This document shows positions 23,652 through 32,820 of a DNA stretch of 64,000 bases, one piece after another (within the stretch, counting starts at the first letter, position 1; each line of letters opens with the position of its first letter). Made by a program: the position numbers and the translations under genes. The stretch is from contig JACTMP010000059.1 in NCBI GenBank assembly GCA_014584575.1, forward strand, positions 23,688 through 87,687, written 5' to 3'. The notes below the pieces were generated by a model. It was not told where the DNA came from, did no database searches, and saw only the letters and a list, made by a program, of their open reading frames with translations. Source of the DNA: Chloroflexota bacterium (GTDB taxonomy: Bacteria; Chloroflexota; Anaerolineae; Promineifilales; Promineifilaceae).

Positions 23652-24932
23652 GTGACCACCATACAACGGGCGAAGGGGATGCAGGACGTTCTCCCCACAG
23701 ATCGCCGCTATTGGGATTTAGTGATAGACACGGCCGTGACCCTGGCTAACCGGTACGGCTTCCAACGCATAGATTTACCCATTCTGGAATACACCGAACT
23801 GTATCACCGGGGGGTGGGTGATGCCTCTGACTTTTTTGTCAAGAAGGAAACCTACGAAGTAGAAGAATCGGAAGGGGTCAGCCTGACGCTGCGGCCGGAG
23901 TTTACGGCCGGTTTTATGCGTGCCTACATCCAGAATGGCATGGCCAGTTGGCCGCAGCCGGTGAAGGTCTATACCATCGGCCCCGCCTTCCGCCGCGAAC
24001 GGCAGCAGGCCGGCCGTTACCGCCAGCACAGCCAGTTCAACTGCGAAATTTTGGGTGAAATTGACCCCGCCGCCGACCTGGAAGTGATGCTGCTGGCCAT
24101 GCACCTTTACCGGGAACTGGGTTACAAAGGGCTGACTTTCCAGTTGAACAGCACCGGCTGCCCCACCTGCAAACCCGTCTACGTGAGCGCGCTCAAAACG
24201 TACCTCACCGATTATCTGCCCAGGCTGGCCCCCATTGACCAGGAGCGATTGCGGCGCAACCCGCTGCGTATCCTGGATAGCAAAGAACCGGGCATGGACG
24301 ACCTGCTGGCCAACGCACCGCACATCATAGAGTACCTGTGCGACGATTGCGCCGACCACTTTACCAGCCTGCGTGGGCTGCTGGACAGTCTGGATCAGAG
24401 CTACACCATCAACTTCCGCCTGGTGCGGGGGATTGATTATTACACCAAGACGGTGTTTGAGGTGTGGGCGGAAGGCATTGGCGCGCAGGCGGCGGTGTGC
24501 GGCGGCGGGCGGTATGATGGGCTGGCGGAAAGCATTGGCGGCCCGACCACGCCCGGCGTCGGTTTTGGCAGCGGCATTGAGCGCATCATCCTCGGTTTGC
24601 AGGAGGCGGGCATTGAACCGCCGGCCACGCCGGAACCGGAAATCCTGGTGGCCCATTTTGGCGGCGTTACTAAAACGGTCGCCGCGCAACTGGCATTTCG
24701 GCTGCGGGCGGCGGGCATTGGCGCCCGGCTGGCCTTTGCCCGCGAACGGCGCAGCTTGAAAAGCCAGATGCGCGAAGCCAACAAGCACAACATCAAAACC
24801 GTTCTCATCCTGGGCGAAGAAGAAGTGGCGCAAGGGCTGGTGGTGTTACGGCCGTTAGACGGCGGTGAGCAGCAATCTATTCCTTTGGACGAGGTGGTTT
24901 CTTATTTGAAGAGATTGGAGATTGGAGATTAG
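23652..24932 (+). CDS. hisS: Histidyl-tRNA synthetase
   Basis: A class II synthetase of 426 residues that charges tRNA-His. Motif 2 and the histidine-specific segments are visible: AKGMQDVLP at the N-terminus, LRPEFTAGFMRAYI, GPAFRRERQQAGRYRQHSQFN (motif 2), LVRGIDYYTKTVFEV and FGSGIERIIL (motif 3). The C-terminal anticodon-binding domain follows from about residue 330. GGAGGG before the GTG at 23652 makes this the start; an in-frame TTG at 23640 overlaps the ribosome site. The last six codons are part of a GAGATTG-type repeat. Confidence 0.96.
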   Translation: MTTIQRAKGMQDVLPTDRRYWDLVIDTAVTLANRYGFQRIDLPILEYTELYHRGVGDASDFFVKKETYEVEESEGVSLTLRPEFTAGFMRAYIQNGMASWPQPVKVYTIGPAFRRERQQAGRYRQHSQFNCEILGEIDPAADLEVMLLAMHLYRELGYKGLTFQLNSTGCPTCKPVYVSALKTYLTDYLPRLAPIDQERLRRNPLRILDSKEPGMDDLLANAPHIIEYLCDDCADHFTSLRGLLDSLDQSYTINFRLVRGIDYYTKTVFEVWAEGIGAQAAVCGGGRYDGLAESIGGPTTPGVGFGSGIERIILGLQEAGIEPPATPEPEILVAHFGGVTKTVAAQLAFRLRAAGIGARLAFARERRSLKSQMREANKHNIKTVLILGEEEVAQGLVVLRPLDGGEQQSIPLDEVVSYLKRLEIGD

Positions 24933-24975
24933 AGATTGTCAATCTCCAATCTCCAATTTCCAATCTCCAACTCTC
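24911..24975. repeat. GAGATTG heptamer array, overlaps hisS end
   Basis: Left arm GAGATTGGAGATTGGAGATT and right arm AATCTCCAATCTCCAAT form a hairpin. The array encodes the last residues of HisS (RLEIGD) and its stop, then reaches to the nadK start. Confidence 0.85.
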
Positions 24976-24976
24976 T

Positions 24977-25813
24977 ATGCACACCATCGGCATCCTCCAC
25001 CACCCGCGTATTCCGGCGTCACGGCCGTTAGCCGACGAAGTCCATCACTGGCTGGCTGCCCAGGGGGTGCGCGCCTGGATTTCCTCCACCTGGGATATGA
25101 GCGAGATGCGACCGGAATTGAAGGATAGCTCATTGCTGGTGGTGTTGGGCGGTGATGGTTCCCTGTTGCAGGCGTCGCGTATTTCTACTGGCTGCAATGT
25201 GCCCCTGTTTGGCATCAATCTGGGCAAGGTTGGTTTCCTCAGCGAGGCGCAGCCATATGAGTGGCCGGAAAAGCTATCGCGGGTATTGGCCGGTGACTAT
25301 TGGATTGAGAAGCGGTTGATGCTGCGGGCGGAGGTGGAACGCGACGGCCGTGTCACCCATACCTTCACCGCCCTCAATGATGTGGTGGTGGGGCGCGGCG
25401 CGCAGGCGCGGGTGGTCAATTTTCAGCTTTCGGTAGATGGCGACCTGGTAACGACCTATGCCGCTGACGCCATGATTGTGGCCACCCCCACCGGTTCCAC
25501 CGCGTATGCGATGGCTGCCGGTGGGCCGCTGCTGCCGCCGCAGTTGCCCAACTTTGTGGTGCTGCCGGTGGCCGCCCATCTTAGTTTTAACCGGGCGCTG
25601 ATTTTGCATGAAACGGCCGTGATCGCCATCAAAATCAACATGGATCATGAGGCGTACATTACGCCCGATGGACAACACGGCATTACCGCCCAAAATGATG
25701 ATGTGGTCATCATCAAACGGGACGCCAACTTTTGTACCTTTGCCCGTGTGGAAAGCACCGGCTACTTTTACCGCCGCCTGATGGCCCGGCTGGGGCATAT
25801 GCGGCAGGAGTGA
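24977..25813 (+). CDS. nadK: NAD kinase
   Basis: A 278-residue NAD kinase, which phosphorylates NAD to NADP. LVVLGGDGSLLQAS carries the GGDG motif near residue 57; NDVVVGRG and the glycine-rich ATPTGSTAYAMAAGGPLLPP loop follow, both diagnostic. The start ATG directly follows the repeat array with no Shine-Dalgarno. The gene lies between hisS and a zinc-finger membrane protein. Confidence 0.96.
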   Translation: MHTIGILHHPRIPASRPLADEVHHWLAAQGVRAWISSTWDMSEMRPELKDSSLLVVLGGDGSLLQASRISTGCNVPLFGINLGKVGFLSEAQPYEWPEKLSRVLAGDYWIEKRLMLRAEVERDGRVTHTFTALNDVVVGRGAQARVVNFQLSVDGDLVTTYAADAMIVATPTGSTAYAMAAGGPLLPPQLPNFVVLPVAAHLSFNRALILHETAVIAIKINMDHEAYITPDGQHGITAQNDDVVIIKRDANFCTFARVESTGYFYRRLMARLGHMRQE

Positions 25814-25820
25814 AAGAAGG

Positions 25821-25880
25821 AGATTGGGAGATTAGAGATTGGTTGCTTGCTGATTCCCAATCTCCAATCTCTAATCTCAA
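25821..25880. repeat. GAGATTG-family hairpin
   Basis: AGATTGGGAGATTAGAGATTGG and the complementary CCCAATCTCCAATCTCTAATCT flank a short loop. It fills the gap between nadK and the next gene. Confidence 0.85.
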
Positions 25881-25895
25881 TTCCAGGAAGTTTTT

Positions 25896-26786
25896 ATGGA
25901 GATAAATCAACCAAGAATTCGCTCGCTCATGCGGCAGGCAAGCCGGGTGGAAGAGGCGGGCAAGCGGGCGGCCGCCGAGCAGCTATACCGGCAAATTTTG
26001 GACGAAGCGCCGGAAACGGAAGAAGCCTGGTTAGGGTTGGGACGGATGGCCGTTGACCCGGCGGCGCAGGCCGAGGCATATGAGCGGGCGCTGGAACTGA
26101 ACCCGGAAAATAAAGAGGCCAAAGTGGGGCTGGCCGATTTACGCGGCGAGCCGGTGCCGGACGCCTGGCGCAAAGAAGTGGAAGCGGCGCGACTGCCGGA
26201 GCCGGAACCTGTGGTGAATAAGGAGGTGGTTGCCGCTACGGCTACGGCCGTAGCCCCCACCGACGACCACACCGAAGCCTACGAATTCTTCTGTTATCGC
26301 CACCCCGACCGGGGTACATCGCTGCGCTGTTACAACTGCCACAACCCCATTTGCGCCAGTTGCACCAACAAAACATCTGTGGGCTACCTCTGCCCGGACT
26401 GCAAACGGGATTTGGAAGACAAATTCTTCAACGCTTCGGCCACCGATTATATCATTGCCGCCCTGGTCTCCTTGCCCCTGAGCCTGATTGCCGGGTATCT
26501 GGTCTGGCGTTTAGGCGGCGGTTTTTTCTTCATCTTTATTATGATTTTTATCGGCGGCGCGGTGGGTGGTCTGATCGGCCGCCTGACCAAAAAGGCGATT
26601 GGTGGGCGGCGCGGCCGTTACCTGCCCCATCTGGTGCTGGTGATGATGGTGGTGGGGGTGGTGATACCCGGCTTGCCCATTTTGCTAATGGCATTGGCTG
26701 GCAGCGGCGGTGCGCTGTTTGCCTTCATTACCCCGGCCGTTTATCTCTTTGTGGCCGGCGGCTCGGCGTTTTATTGGATGAAATGA
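25896..26786 (+). CDS. TPR and zinc-finger membrane protein
   Basis: A 296-residue protein with three parts. Residues about 5-85 form a TPR-like unit (AAEQLYRQILDEAPETEEAWLGLGRMA and ERALELNPENKEAKVGLADL). Residues about 128-172 form a B-box-like zinc finger (FFCYRHPDRGTSLRCYNCHNP, then CASC and CPDC). The C-terminal half has three or four membrane spans. This layout is common in Chloroflexota and Firmicutes proteins of unknown function. The zinc domain faces the cytoplasm if the N-terminus does. Confidence 0.8.
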   Translation: MEINQPRIRSLMRQASRVEEAGKRAAAEQLYRQILDEAPETEEAWLGLGRMAVDPAAQAEAYERALELNPENKEAKVGLADLRGEPVPDAWRKEVEAARLPEPEPVVNKEVVAATATAVAPTDDHTEAYEFFCYRHPDRGTSLRCYNCHNPICASCTNKTSVGYLCPDCKRDLEDKFFNASATDYIIAALVSLPLSLIAGYLVWRLGGGFFFIFIMIFIGGAVGGLIGRLTKKAIGGRRGRYLPHLVLVMMVVGVVIPGLPILLMALAGSGGALFAFITPAVYLFVAGGSAFYWMK

Positions 26787-26799
26787 TTTCGTAATACTT

Positions 26800-26848
26800 A
26801 AAACGTAAAACGTAAGCAGAATTACGTTTTACGTTTTACGTTTTACGG
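26800..26848. repeat. ACGTAAA heptamer hairpin
   Basis: AAAACGTAAAACGTAA on the left and three tandem TTACGTTT-type units on the right. It is another heptamer family, sitting directly before recN. Confidence 0.85.
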
Positions 26849-26859
26849 TTTATGCTCAA

Positions 26860-28596
26860 ATGCTTACCGAACTTTCCATTCGCAATTTTGCCATTATTGA
26901 TGAACTCACCATCTCCTTCAAAAATGGGTTTCATGTGCTGACCGGGGAGACGGGGGCCGGTAAATCCATCATTCTGGATGCGGTGATGCTGGTGTTGGGC
27001 GGACGCGCCGATACGATGATGGTGCGGGCGGGCGCGCCGGAAGCGTATGTGGAGGCCACTTTTACGCTGACGCCCCAACTGCACACGGCCGTGACCCCCA
27101 TCCTGGAAGCTGAAGGATTAGACGACGAACATGGCAGCACCCTGGTGTTGGCGCGGGAGATTCGCAGCAACGGCCGTAACATTTGCCGGGTGAACGGCCG
27201 TACTGTCAACCTGGCTATCTTGCGGGACATTGCCGAACCGTTGATTGACATTCACGGTCAGGGAGAACACCTCTCCTTGCTGCGGCCCAAGTCCCATCTG
27301 CCGCTGCTGGACAATTACGCCCGGCTGGAAGATGAACGCAAAACGTTAGGCCGGGAAGTGGCTGCATTGCAAAAAATCCGGGGTGAACTGGCCGATTTGC
27401 GCCAGAACGAAAAAGCCCTGGCGCAGCGCGCCGACATGCTGCAATACCAGATTGAAGAAATCGGCGCGGCCAAATTGACTCCCGGCGAAGAAGAAGAATT
27501 ACGCGCCGAACGCACCCGCCTGGCCAATGCCGAACAACTGATGCGGGCCGCCACCGAAGCGGTGGCCTTGCTCACCGGCATGGATGACGAAATGCGCTCG
27601 GCGGCCGATTTGTTGGGGCAGGCGGAACGCGCCCTGGTGCAGCTCACCCGTTACGATGATACCCAGGCTCCCCGGTTGGAAACATTGCAAGGTCTACTTT
27701 TCCAATTGAGCGAGTTGTCGTCAGACTTACAAAGCTACCTGGATGGGTTGGAATTTAACCCGAAGCGGCTTGATTTTTTGGAAGAGCGGCTGGAACTGAT
27801 CGCCAACCTCAAACGCAAATATGGCGAGAGTATTGAGGAGATTCTGGCGCTGCGCGAAAAGGCGCTGACGGAAGTGAGCTACATCAGCAACAGCGAATCG
27901 CGCATTGCTGAACTGGAATTGGAGCAGGAAAAGTATCTGCGACGGGTGGGGGAGATGGCGGCTAAACTGTCACAAAAACGGCAGGCGGCGGCGGGCAAAC
28001 TGGCTACGGCCGTGATCACCCAACTGGCCGACCTGAACATGGAAGGGGCGCAGTTCAGTGTCCACTTTGCCACCGAATCGCAGGCGGACGGCGTGTATGT
28101 GGGCGAGCAGCGGCTGGCCTTTGACCAGACGGGCATTGATCGCGCCGAGTTTCTCATCTCCACCAATCCCGGCGAACCGCTGAAGCCAATGGCCAAAGTG
28201 GCCTCCGGCGGCGAGACGGCACGGCTAATGCTGGCGCTGAAAACGGCGCTGGCGGAGGTGGATGCCACACCGACCCTGATTTTTGACGAGATTGACCAGG
28301 GCATTGGCGGCCGCATTGGCGACGTGGTGGGGCGCAAATTGTGGGGGCTAACGGCCGTTGCCGACCATCAGGTCATCGTTGTCACCCATTTGCCGCAGTT
28401 GGCGGGTTATGGGGATGTGCATTTTCATGTGAGCAAGCAGGTGCATGACGGCCGTACTCTCACCCACGTGGAGAGTCTGAACCGGGACGGCCGTGTGCGG
28501 GAACTGGCGGCGATGCTGGGCACACGCGGCGAACACGCCACCGGCGGCGCGGAATCCATCTTGCAGCAGGCGGCGGCCGTGAAAGGGAGAAGATGA
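26860..28596 (+). CDS. recN: DNA repair protein RecN
   Basis: A 578-residue SMC-like RecN acting in double-strand break repair. LTELSIRNFAIIDEL and the Walker A GETGAGKSIILDAV open the protein; a coiled-coil middle of about 300 residues follows; the C-terminal ABC half has VASGGETARLMLALK and the Walker B LIFDEIDQGIGGRIGDVVG, then VVTHLPQLAGYGDVHFHV. The start has no Shine-Dalgarno, being preceded by the repeat array. A strong terminator follows at 28654. Confidence 0.96.
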   Translation: MLTELSIRNFAIIDELTISFKNGFHVLTGETGAGKSIILDAVMLVLGGRADTMMVRAGAPEAYVEATFTLTPQLHTAVTPILEAEGLDDEHGSTLVLAREIRSNGRNICRVNGRTVNLAILRDIAEPLIDIHGQGEHLSLLRPKSHLPLLDNYARLEDERKTLGREVAALQKIRGELADLRQNEKALAQRADMLQYQIEEIGAAKLTPGEEEELRAERTRLANAEQLMRAATEAVALLTGMDDEMRSAADLLGQAERALVQLTRYDDTQAPRLETLQGLLFQLSELSSDLQSYLDGLEFNPKRLDFLEERLELIANLKRKYGESIEEILALREKALTEVSYISNSESRIAELELEQEKYLRRVGEMAAKLSQKRQAAAGKLATAVITQLADLNMEGAQFSVHFATESQADGVYVGEQRLAFDQTGIDRAEFLISTNPGEPLKPMAKVASGGETARLMLALKTALAEVDATPTLIFDEIDQGIGGRIGDVVGRKLWGLTAVADHQVIVVTHLPQLAGYGDVHFHVSKQVHDGRTLTHVESLNRDGRVRELAAMLGTRGEHATGGAESILQQAAAVKGRR

Positions 28597-28653
28597 AAGT
28601 ACGGTTGAATGGGTGAAGCAATTTATATTTCTGTCGGTAACAGATAATAGGTG

Positions 28654-28690
28654 AAGACATCCGATTTTTTAAGAATCGGATGTCTTTTTT
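28654..28690 (+). terminator. Rho-independent terminator after recN
   Basis: A 13-bp perfect stem (AAGACATCCGATT with AATCGGATGTCTT) is followed by a T-run. It excludes the in-frame ATG at 28651 as a start for the next gene. Confidence 0.9.
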
Positions 28691-28702
28691 ATTGGCCCTC
28701 AC

Positions 28703-28758
28703 TTGCCTTTCATCTCGTCTTGTTTATAATTATCTTCAAGATATATATCTTGAAGATA
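28703..28758 (+). promoter_or_regulatory. Promoter and 28-bp palindromic operator of PadR gene
   Basis: TTGCCT at 28703-28708 and TATAAT at 28725-28730 have a 16-bp spacer. Directly after the -10 is a perfect palindrome, TATCTTCAAGATA and its mirror separated by 2 bp (28731-28758). It is a probable autorepression site for the PadR protein. Confidence 0.8.
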
Positions 28759-28773
28759 TATAGGCGAGATGAT

Positions 28774-29322
28774 ATGGCCCAAAAACAAAACCGTAGCCGA
28801 TATGCCATTTTAGGAATGCTCAGTTATCGGCCAATGTCCGGTTACGACATTCAGAAGTTTTTTGCCGATATTGCCGGTTTTTGGCAAGAGAGCTATGGGC
28901 AGATTTATCCCAACCTGCGCCAGTTGTTGGCCGAGGGGCTAGTTAGTAAGGAAGTGGAAGAGCGGCATGATGGTCCCAATCGGCATGTGTATTCGTTGAC
29001 GGCCGTTGGCCGTCAAGAGCTGCAAACCTGGCTCCAGCAAACGGCCGAACCCCTGCCCGTTCGCAATGAGCTGCTGCTCAAACTCATCTTCGGTCACGAG
29101 GCCGGGCCAGAAGCAAACCGACGCCAGCTTGAAGCCTACCGCGAGCAGGTTATGGCCGACATTGGCAATCTACACATCGTCGAAGCATGGCAGGAGGCAC
29201 AAATGGACGAAGGCGACCCCCACGCTCTCTACCGGCGTATGGCCGTGCGCCATGCCTTGCACACAAATCAGGCGTTATTGGTATGGTGTGATGAATGTAT
29301 GGCGGAATTGAACGGAGATTAA
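28774..29322 (+). CDS. PadR-family regulator (PadR_2 / VirR-like)
   Basis: A 182-residue PadR repressor with the longer C-terminal helical domain. RYAILGMLSYRPMSGYDIQKFF and FWQESYGQIYPNLRQLLAEGLV then PNRHVYSLTAVGRQEL form the winged helix; the rest is the C-terminal dimerisation domain. ATG 28774 lies 15 bp after the palindromic operator. Neighbour at 29385 is a small protein of unknown role, so the regulated target is not clear. Confidence 0.85.
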   Translation: MAQKQNRSRYAILGMLSYRPMSGYDIQKFFADIAGFWQESYGQIYPNLRQLLAEGLVSKEVEERHDGPNRHVYSLTAVGRQELQTWLQQTAEPLPVRNELLLKLIFGHEAGPEANRRQLEAYREQVMADIGNLHIVEAWQEAQMDEGDPHALYRRMAVRHALHTNQALLVWCDECMAELNGD

Positions 29323-29384
29323 GAGACTGGATGGTTGTACAGACTCCCAATCTCATCTAGCCCCAATAAAAAGGAGAATGAACA

Positions 29385-29666
29385 ATGACGAGTGAACGCA
29401 TGATGACCCTGCACCCTGAAGGCAAACAGGGAGTGAACATTGAAAAAGAGAAGTACGAAACGATGCGACAGGCGATAATCAGCGCGTTGCAGGCCAGCCA
29501 GCCGCAGACTTTTTCCGGGTTGGAAAAAGAGGTGAATGCCCGGCTGGATGGGAATTTTGATGGCTCGATTTCCTGGTACTTTACGACGGTGAAGCTAGAC
29601 CTGGAGGCGCGGCAGGTGTTAGAGCGAGTACCGGGTACACGGCCGCAGCAAATCCGCCTCGCCTGA
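29385..29666 (+). CDS. Small conserved protein (DUF6958-like)
   Basis: A 93-residue protein with the pattern TLHPEGKQGVNIEKEKYETMRQAI and a C-terminal SWYFTTVKLDLEARQVLERV. This resembles DUF6958 proteins, of unknown function. A strong AAAAAGGAGAA ribosome site sits before the ATG. It is likely linked to the PadR gene 62 bp upstream. Confidence 0.6.
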   Translation: MTSERMMTLHPEGKQGVNIEKEKYETMRQAIISALQASQPQTFSGLEKEVNARLDGNFDGSISWYFTTVKLDLEARQVLERVPGTRPQQIRLA

Positions 29667-29720
29667 CATCATGTTGCCGCAAATCTATTCTGTGAACTGA
29701 AAATCAGTATAATCCCAGAT

Positions 29721-30395
29721 ATGGCTTCTCTATTTCAAAAACTACGCACCTTGTTTAACGCCAAATTGCATGAGGCGGCCGACCGCGCTCTGGAAAAGAG
29801 CGATCTGACCGTTTATGATGAATATATTCGTCAGGCCGAGCGGGAATTGGAAGGGTTCAAACAATCCCTTGTACCCATGCACGCCCAGGTGAAAACCTCC
29901 AAACAGCGGCGGGAGAATCTGGCGACACAGGCGGCCAAATTAGACCTGGCGATTGACACCTACCTGAAAACGGGCAAACGCACCGAGGCCATGGTTTCCC
30001 AAAAGCAGTTTAATTCGACGATGGAGTTGGTAAAGACCTATGATGCGTCACTGATGCGGCAGGTGAGCGCCTTAGAGCAGTTGGAAGATGTGCGGGTGAA
30101 GTTAGACGGCCGTCTGGCCATCGCCAAACAGGAACGGCAAGAGTTAGGCTTTTTGCTGCAACTGGCAAAATCAAAAGAAATGTCTACCAAAACAATGAAA
30201 TCGCTTGACTCGCTGATGGGGTCGGGTGACATGGAGGTGGCGCAGGTTGCCGAAAACGTTCGCCGCCGCCTGGATCACGCCGATGCCGCCTGGGAAGTGC
30301 AGGCCAGCAGCCTGGATCGCCAGCTTGATGACGCCATGCACAGCCTGGAAGTGGAAGCCGATCTGGCGGCGCGTATGGAACGGTTGGGTATTTAG
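29721..30395 (+). CDS. PspA/IM30-family coiled-coil protein
   Basis: A 224-residue, almost entirely helical protein of the PspA/Vipp1 family, which supports membrane integrity. The N-terminal amphipathic LFQKLRTLFNAKLHEAADRALE is followed by the coiled-coil hairpin with YIRQAERELEGFKQSL and GKRTEAM. TATAAT at 29708-29713 lies 7 bp before the ATG, so the mRNA may be leaderless. It converges with, and overlaps by 4 bp, the ABC exporter gene. Confidence 0.75.
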   Translation: MASLFQKLRTLFNAKLHEAADRALEKSDLTVYDEYIRQAERELEGFKQSLVPMHAQVKTSKQRRENLATQAAKLDLAIDTYLKTGKRTEAMVSQKQFNSTMELVKTYDASLMRQVSALEQLEDVRVKLDGRLAIAKQERQELGFLLQLAKSKEMSTKTMKSLDSLMGSGDMEVAQVAENVRRRLDHADAAWEVQASSLDRQLDDAMHSLEVEADLAARMERLGI

Positions 30396-32188
30396 CCGGG
30401 AGCTTGGGAGATTGAGAGATCATCTGCCAATCCTCCCCCCTCGTATTGCTCAAAAATGCGCCGGTAGGCGGGGGCGGATTGCATCAATTCTTCGTGTGAG
30501 CCTCTGGCTACCAGTTTCCCCTTGCGAATGACCAGCACCAGGTCGGCCCAGCGAATTTGTGACAGGCGGTGGGTGATCAAGATGGTGGTTTGATTTGCCG
30601 ACGCCTGGATGATGGCCCGCTGAATATGGTCTTCGGTGGCGCTGTCTACAGCGCTGGTGGAGTCGTCCAGAATGAGGATGCGCGGCCGGGTCAGGAAGGC
30701 GCGCGCCAGGGCAATGCGCTGCCGCTGCCCGCCGGAGAGGGTGACGCCCCGCTCGCCGACTACGGCCTGGTAGCCATCTTTGAAGTTCATAATAAAGTCA
30801 TGCGCCTGGGCCGCTTTGGCCGCCTCTTCAATCATGTCCTGGGTGGCGTCCGGGCAACCAAAGGCGATGTTTTCGGCGATGGTGCGCGAAAAAAGAAAGA
30901 TGTCTTGTTCAATAATGGAGATTTGCCGCCGCAGCGCCGCCAGGTTCCAGTCACGCACATCTATGCCGTCAATGAGGACACGGCCGTGACCGGCATCATA
31001 CGTCCGGTTAATCATTTTGGTCACACTGCTCTTGCCCGATCCCGTCTGCCCCACCAGCGCCACCGTCTGCCCCGGCTGCACCGCAAACTCAATTCCTTCT
31101 AGCGCACACGCCCCTTCCACATAACCAAACCAGACATCTTCAAAACGAATGGCCCCCTGAATCTCACCCTGAAAGCCGCCGATATTCTCATCCAGCGCCG
31201 TCTGCGCATTCATCACTTCCAAAATACGCCGCGCCCCGGCCAACCCTAGCGACACCCGCGAATAAGCCATCAACGAAATAAAAGTGGGAAAACCAAACAA
31301 AGAGAGCAACCCCATATAAGCGATAACATCACCAACATCAATGCGCCCCTGTTGAAACAGCCACAATGACTGCGCAAAACCAATTCCCAAAGTCAATCCC
31401 ATCATCAGCAGCGGCAAAAAGCGGGCTTCAATGCGCCCCTGGGCCACCACCGCTTCCCGGTAAAGCGCGGCGTTTTGGGCAAACCGGCCGATCTCTTCTT
31501 CTTCCTGGGCGCTGCCTTTGACCAGTTCAATGCCGTCAATGGCTTCGGCCAACCGGCTGTTCATGGCGCCAAAGGAGCGGCGCACCCGGTCTGCCACCGG
31601 GTTCAACAGATGCAGGTAACGTATCAGCGCCAGAATATAGGTGATGATGAAAAAGAGGGGGGCCAGGATCAAGGAGGGGTCATAGCGGGGGGCCAAAATG
31701 AGGGGCATGATAATGAAGTTGGCCGAGCCGATGACCAGGTTGATGCCCGGATTGAGCATCAGGTTGATCTCATGTACATCGTTGGTGGCGCGGGCCATGG
31801 TGTCGCCGACGGGCTGCATGTCGTGGAAGGTCATGCTTTTGCCCAGCAGGCTGACGTAAAATTCCTGGCGCATGTCCCGCTCCAACCGTTCCCCCAGGAC
31901 GGCGCTGGAAAAGTTCCGCCCCAGCTGCAAAACCGCCCGCACCAACTGGCTAAGGATGACCATCACGGCCGTCCAGCCAATCAACCCCATATCCGGCGGA
32001 TCGGCAAGGGCGGCGTTAAAAGCCGTCCCCGTCAGCACGGGGATAGCCGCCGCCAGCGCCGCATTACCAAACGCGCCCACAAAAACGCCCAGGATGAGCA
32101 GCTTGTGCCGCCGCAAATGGGATAAGACCCACCGCCCAGGAGTGCGCCGGTCAGAGGTAAGAGAGGAATGAACAGCAAATTCGGTCAA
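30392..32188 (-). CDS. ABC exporter, fused permease and ATPase
   Basis: A half-size ABC exporter of about 598 residues. The permease part has six membrane spans (about residues 30-310). The ATPase has Walker A VALVGQTGSGKSSVTKM, the signature TLSGGQRQRIALARAFL and Walker B ILILDDSTSAVD, with the H-loop TILITHRLSQI. The open frame extends upstream to 32362, but that part overlaps the thpR gene; I place the start at a TTG near 32188 (LTEFAVHS) with AGGA upstream, though this is uncertain. It may form a homodimer or pair with a partner elsewhere. Substrate unknown, lipid or drug likely. Confidence 0.88.
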   Translation of the reverse strand: MTEFAVHSSLTSDRRTPGRWVLSHLRRHKLLILGVFVGAFGNAALAAAIPVLTGTAFNAALADPPDMGLIGWTAVMVILSQLVRAVLQLGRNFSSAVLGERLERDMRQEFYVSLLGKSMTFHDMQPVGDTMARATNDVHEINLMLNPGINLVIGSANFIIMPLILAPRYDPSLILAPLFFIITYILALIRYLHLLNPVADRVRRSFGAMNSRLAEAIDGIELVKGSAQEEEEIGRFAQNAALYREAVVAQGRIEARFLPLLMMGLTLGIGFAQSLWLFQQGRIDVGDVIAYMGLLSLFGFPTFISLMAYSRVSLGLAGARRILEVMNAQTALDENIGGFQGEIQGAIRFEDVWFGYVEGACALEGIEFAVQPGQTVALVGQTGSGKSSVTKMINRTYDAGHGRVLIDGIDVRDWNLAALRRQISIIEQDIFLFSRTIAENIAFGCPDATQDMIEEAAKAAQAHDFIMNFKDGYQAVVGERGVTLSGGQRQRIALARAFLTRPRILILDDSTSAVDSATEDHIQRAIIQASANQTTILITHRLSQIRWADLVLVIRKGKLVARGSHEELMQSAPAYRRIFEQYEGGGLADDLSISQAPG

Positions 32189-32235
32189 GATAACAAATCG
32201 TCCTGGGGGGATTATCGCACAAAGGGGCAGACCGT

Positions 32236-32811
32236 CTACCCTGGCAGGCGCAACACGGCCGTATGCCGGCGTGTGTAAATCGGGCCTTTGGGCGTCAAGC
32301 GGCTTTCTATGAGGTGGATTTCCTGGATGGTAAAGGGGAGTGGGCTGATGGGTAGATTCCAATTCATGGTGGCGGGTAAACGGCCGTCACCCACCCGGCC
32401 AATCGTTAAATGGGCGCTAAAGGGTTTGTCTTCCGGCGGCCAGCCTAATGGGGCCAGCCGTTTGTCCAACTCTTGTTTTACAGCCAGCAGCGCCGCGTGC
32501 TCTCCGGTTACACCTACCCAAATGACACGCGGCCGTTTAGGGTTGGGAAAACAGCCCAGACCCTCGAGTTGCAGAGAGAAAGAGGCGTGTTGGCTCGCCA
32601 ATTCATCCAGTTGTTGAGTTAAGGATGGGAGTTGGGTCACGGCCGTGTCCCCCAAAAAGCGCAGCGTCAGGTGCATATTGTCCGGCTGCACCAAACGCAC
32701 CGCCCGCGGTGGCAACGCCAGCGCCACTACGTCTCGGATGCGCCCCAATTCCTGCCGTACTTCTAGGGCCAGTTCCACGGCAATAAAAGCACGAAAAAAC
32801 GGTGAATTCAC
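32236..32811 (-). CDS. thpR: RNA 2',3'-cyclic phosphodiesterase
   Basis: A 191-residue 2H phosphoesterase (LigT/ThpR). The two HxTx motifs, MHLTLRFLG near residue 46 and AHLTIGR near residue 134, are clear, and FRAFIAVELALEV opens the protein as usual. The enzyme opens 2',3'-cyclic phosphates on RNA ends. It is preceded by a cysteine-peptidase gene after 9 bp and followed by the ABC exporter, all on the minus strand. Confidence 0.93.
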   Translation of the reverse strand: MNSPFFRAFIAVELALEVRQELGRIRDVVALALPPRAVRLVQPDNMHLTLRFLGDTAVTQLPSLTQQLDELASQHASFSLQLEGLGCFPNPKRPRVIWVGVTGEHAALLAVKQELDKRLAPLGWPPEDKPFSAHLTIGRVGDGRLPATMNWNLPISPLPFTIQEIHLIESRLTPKGPIYTRRHTAVLRLPG

Positions 32812-32820
32812 GGGTATATC

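Noticed and set aside
28651..28773. ATG 28651 as start of the second PadR gene
   Set aside because: The stretch contains a terminator, a promoter and a palindromic operator.
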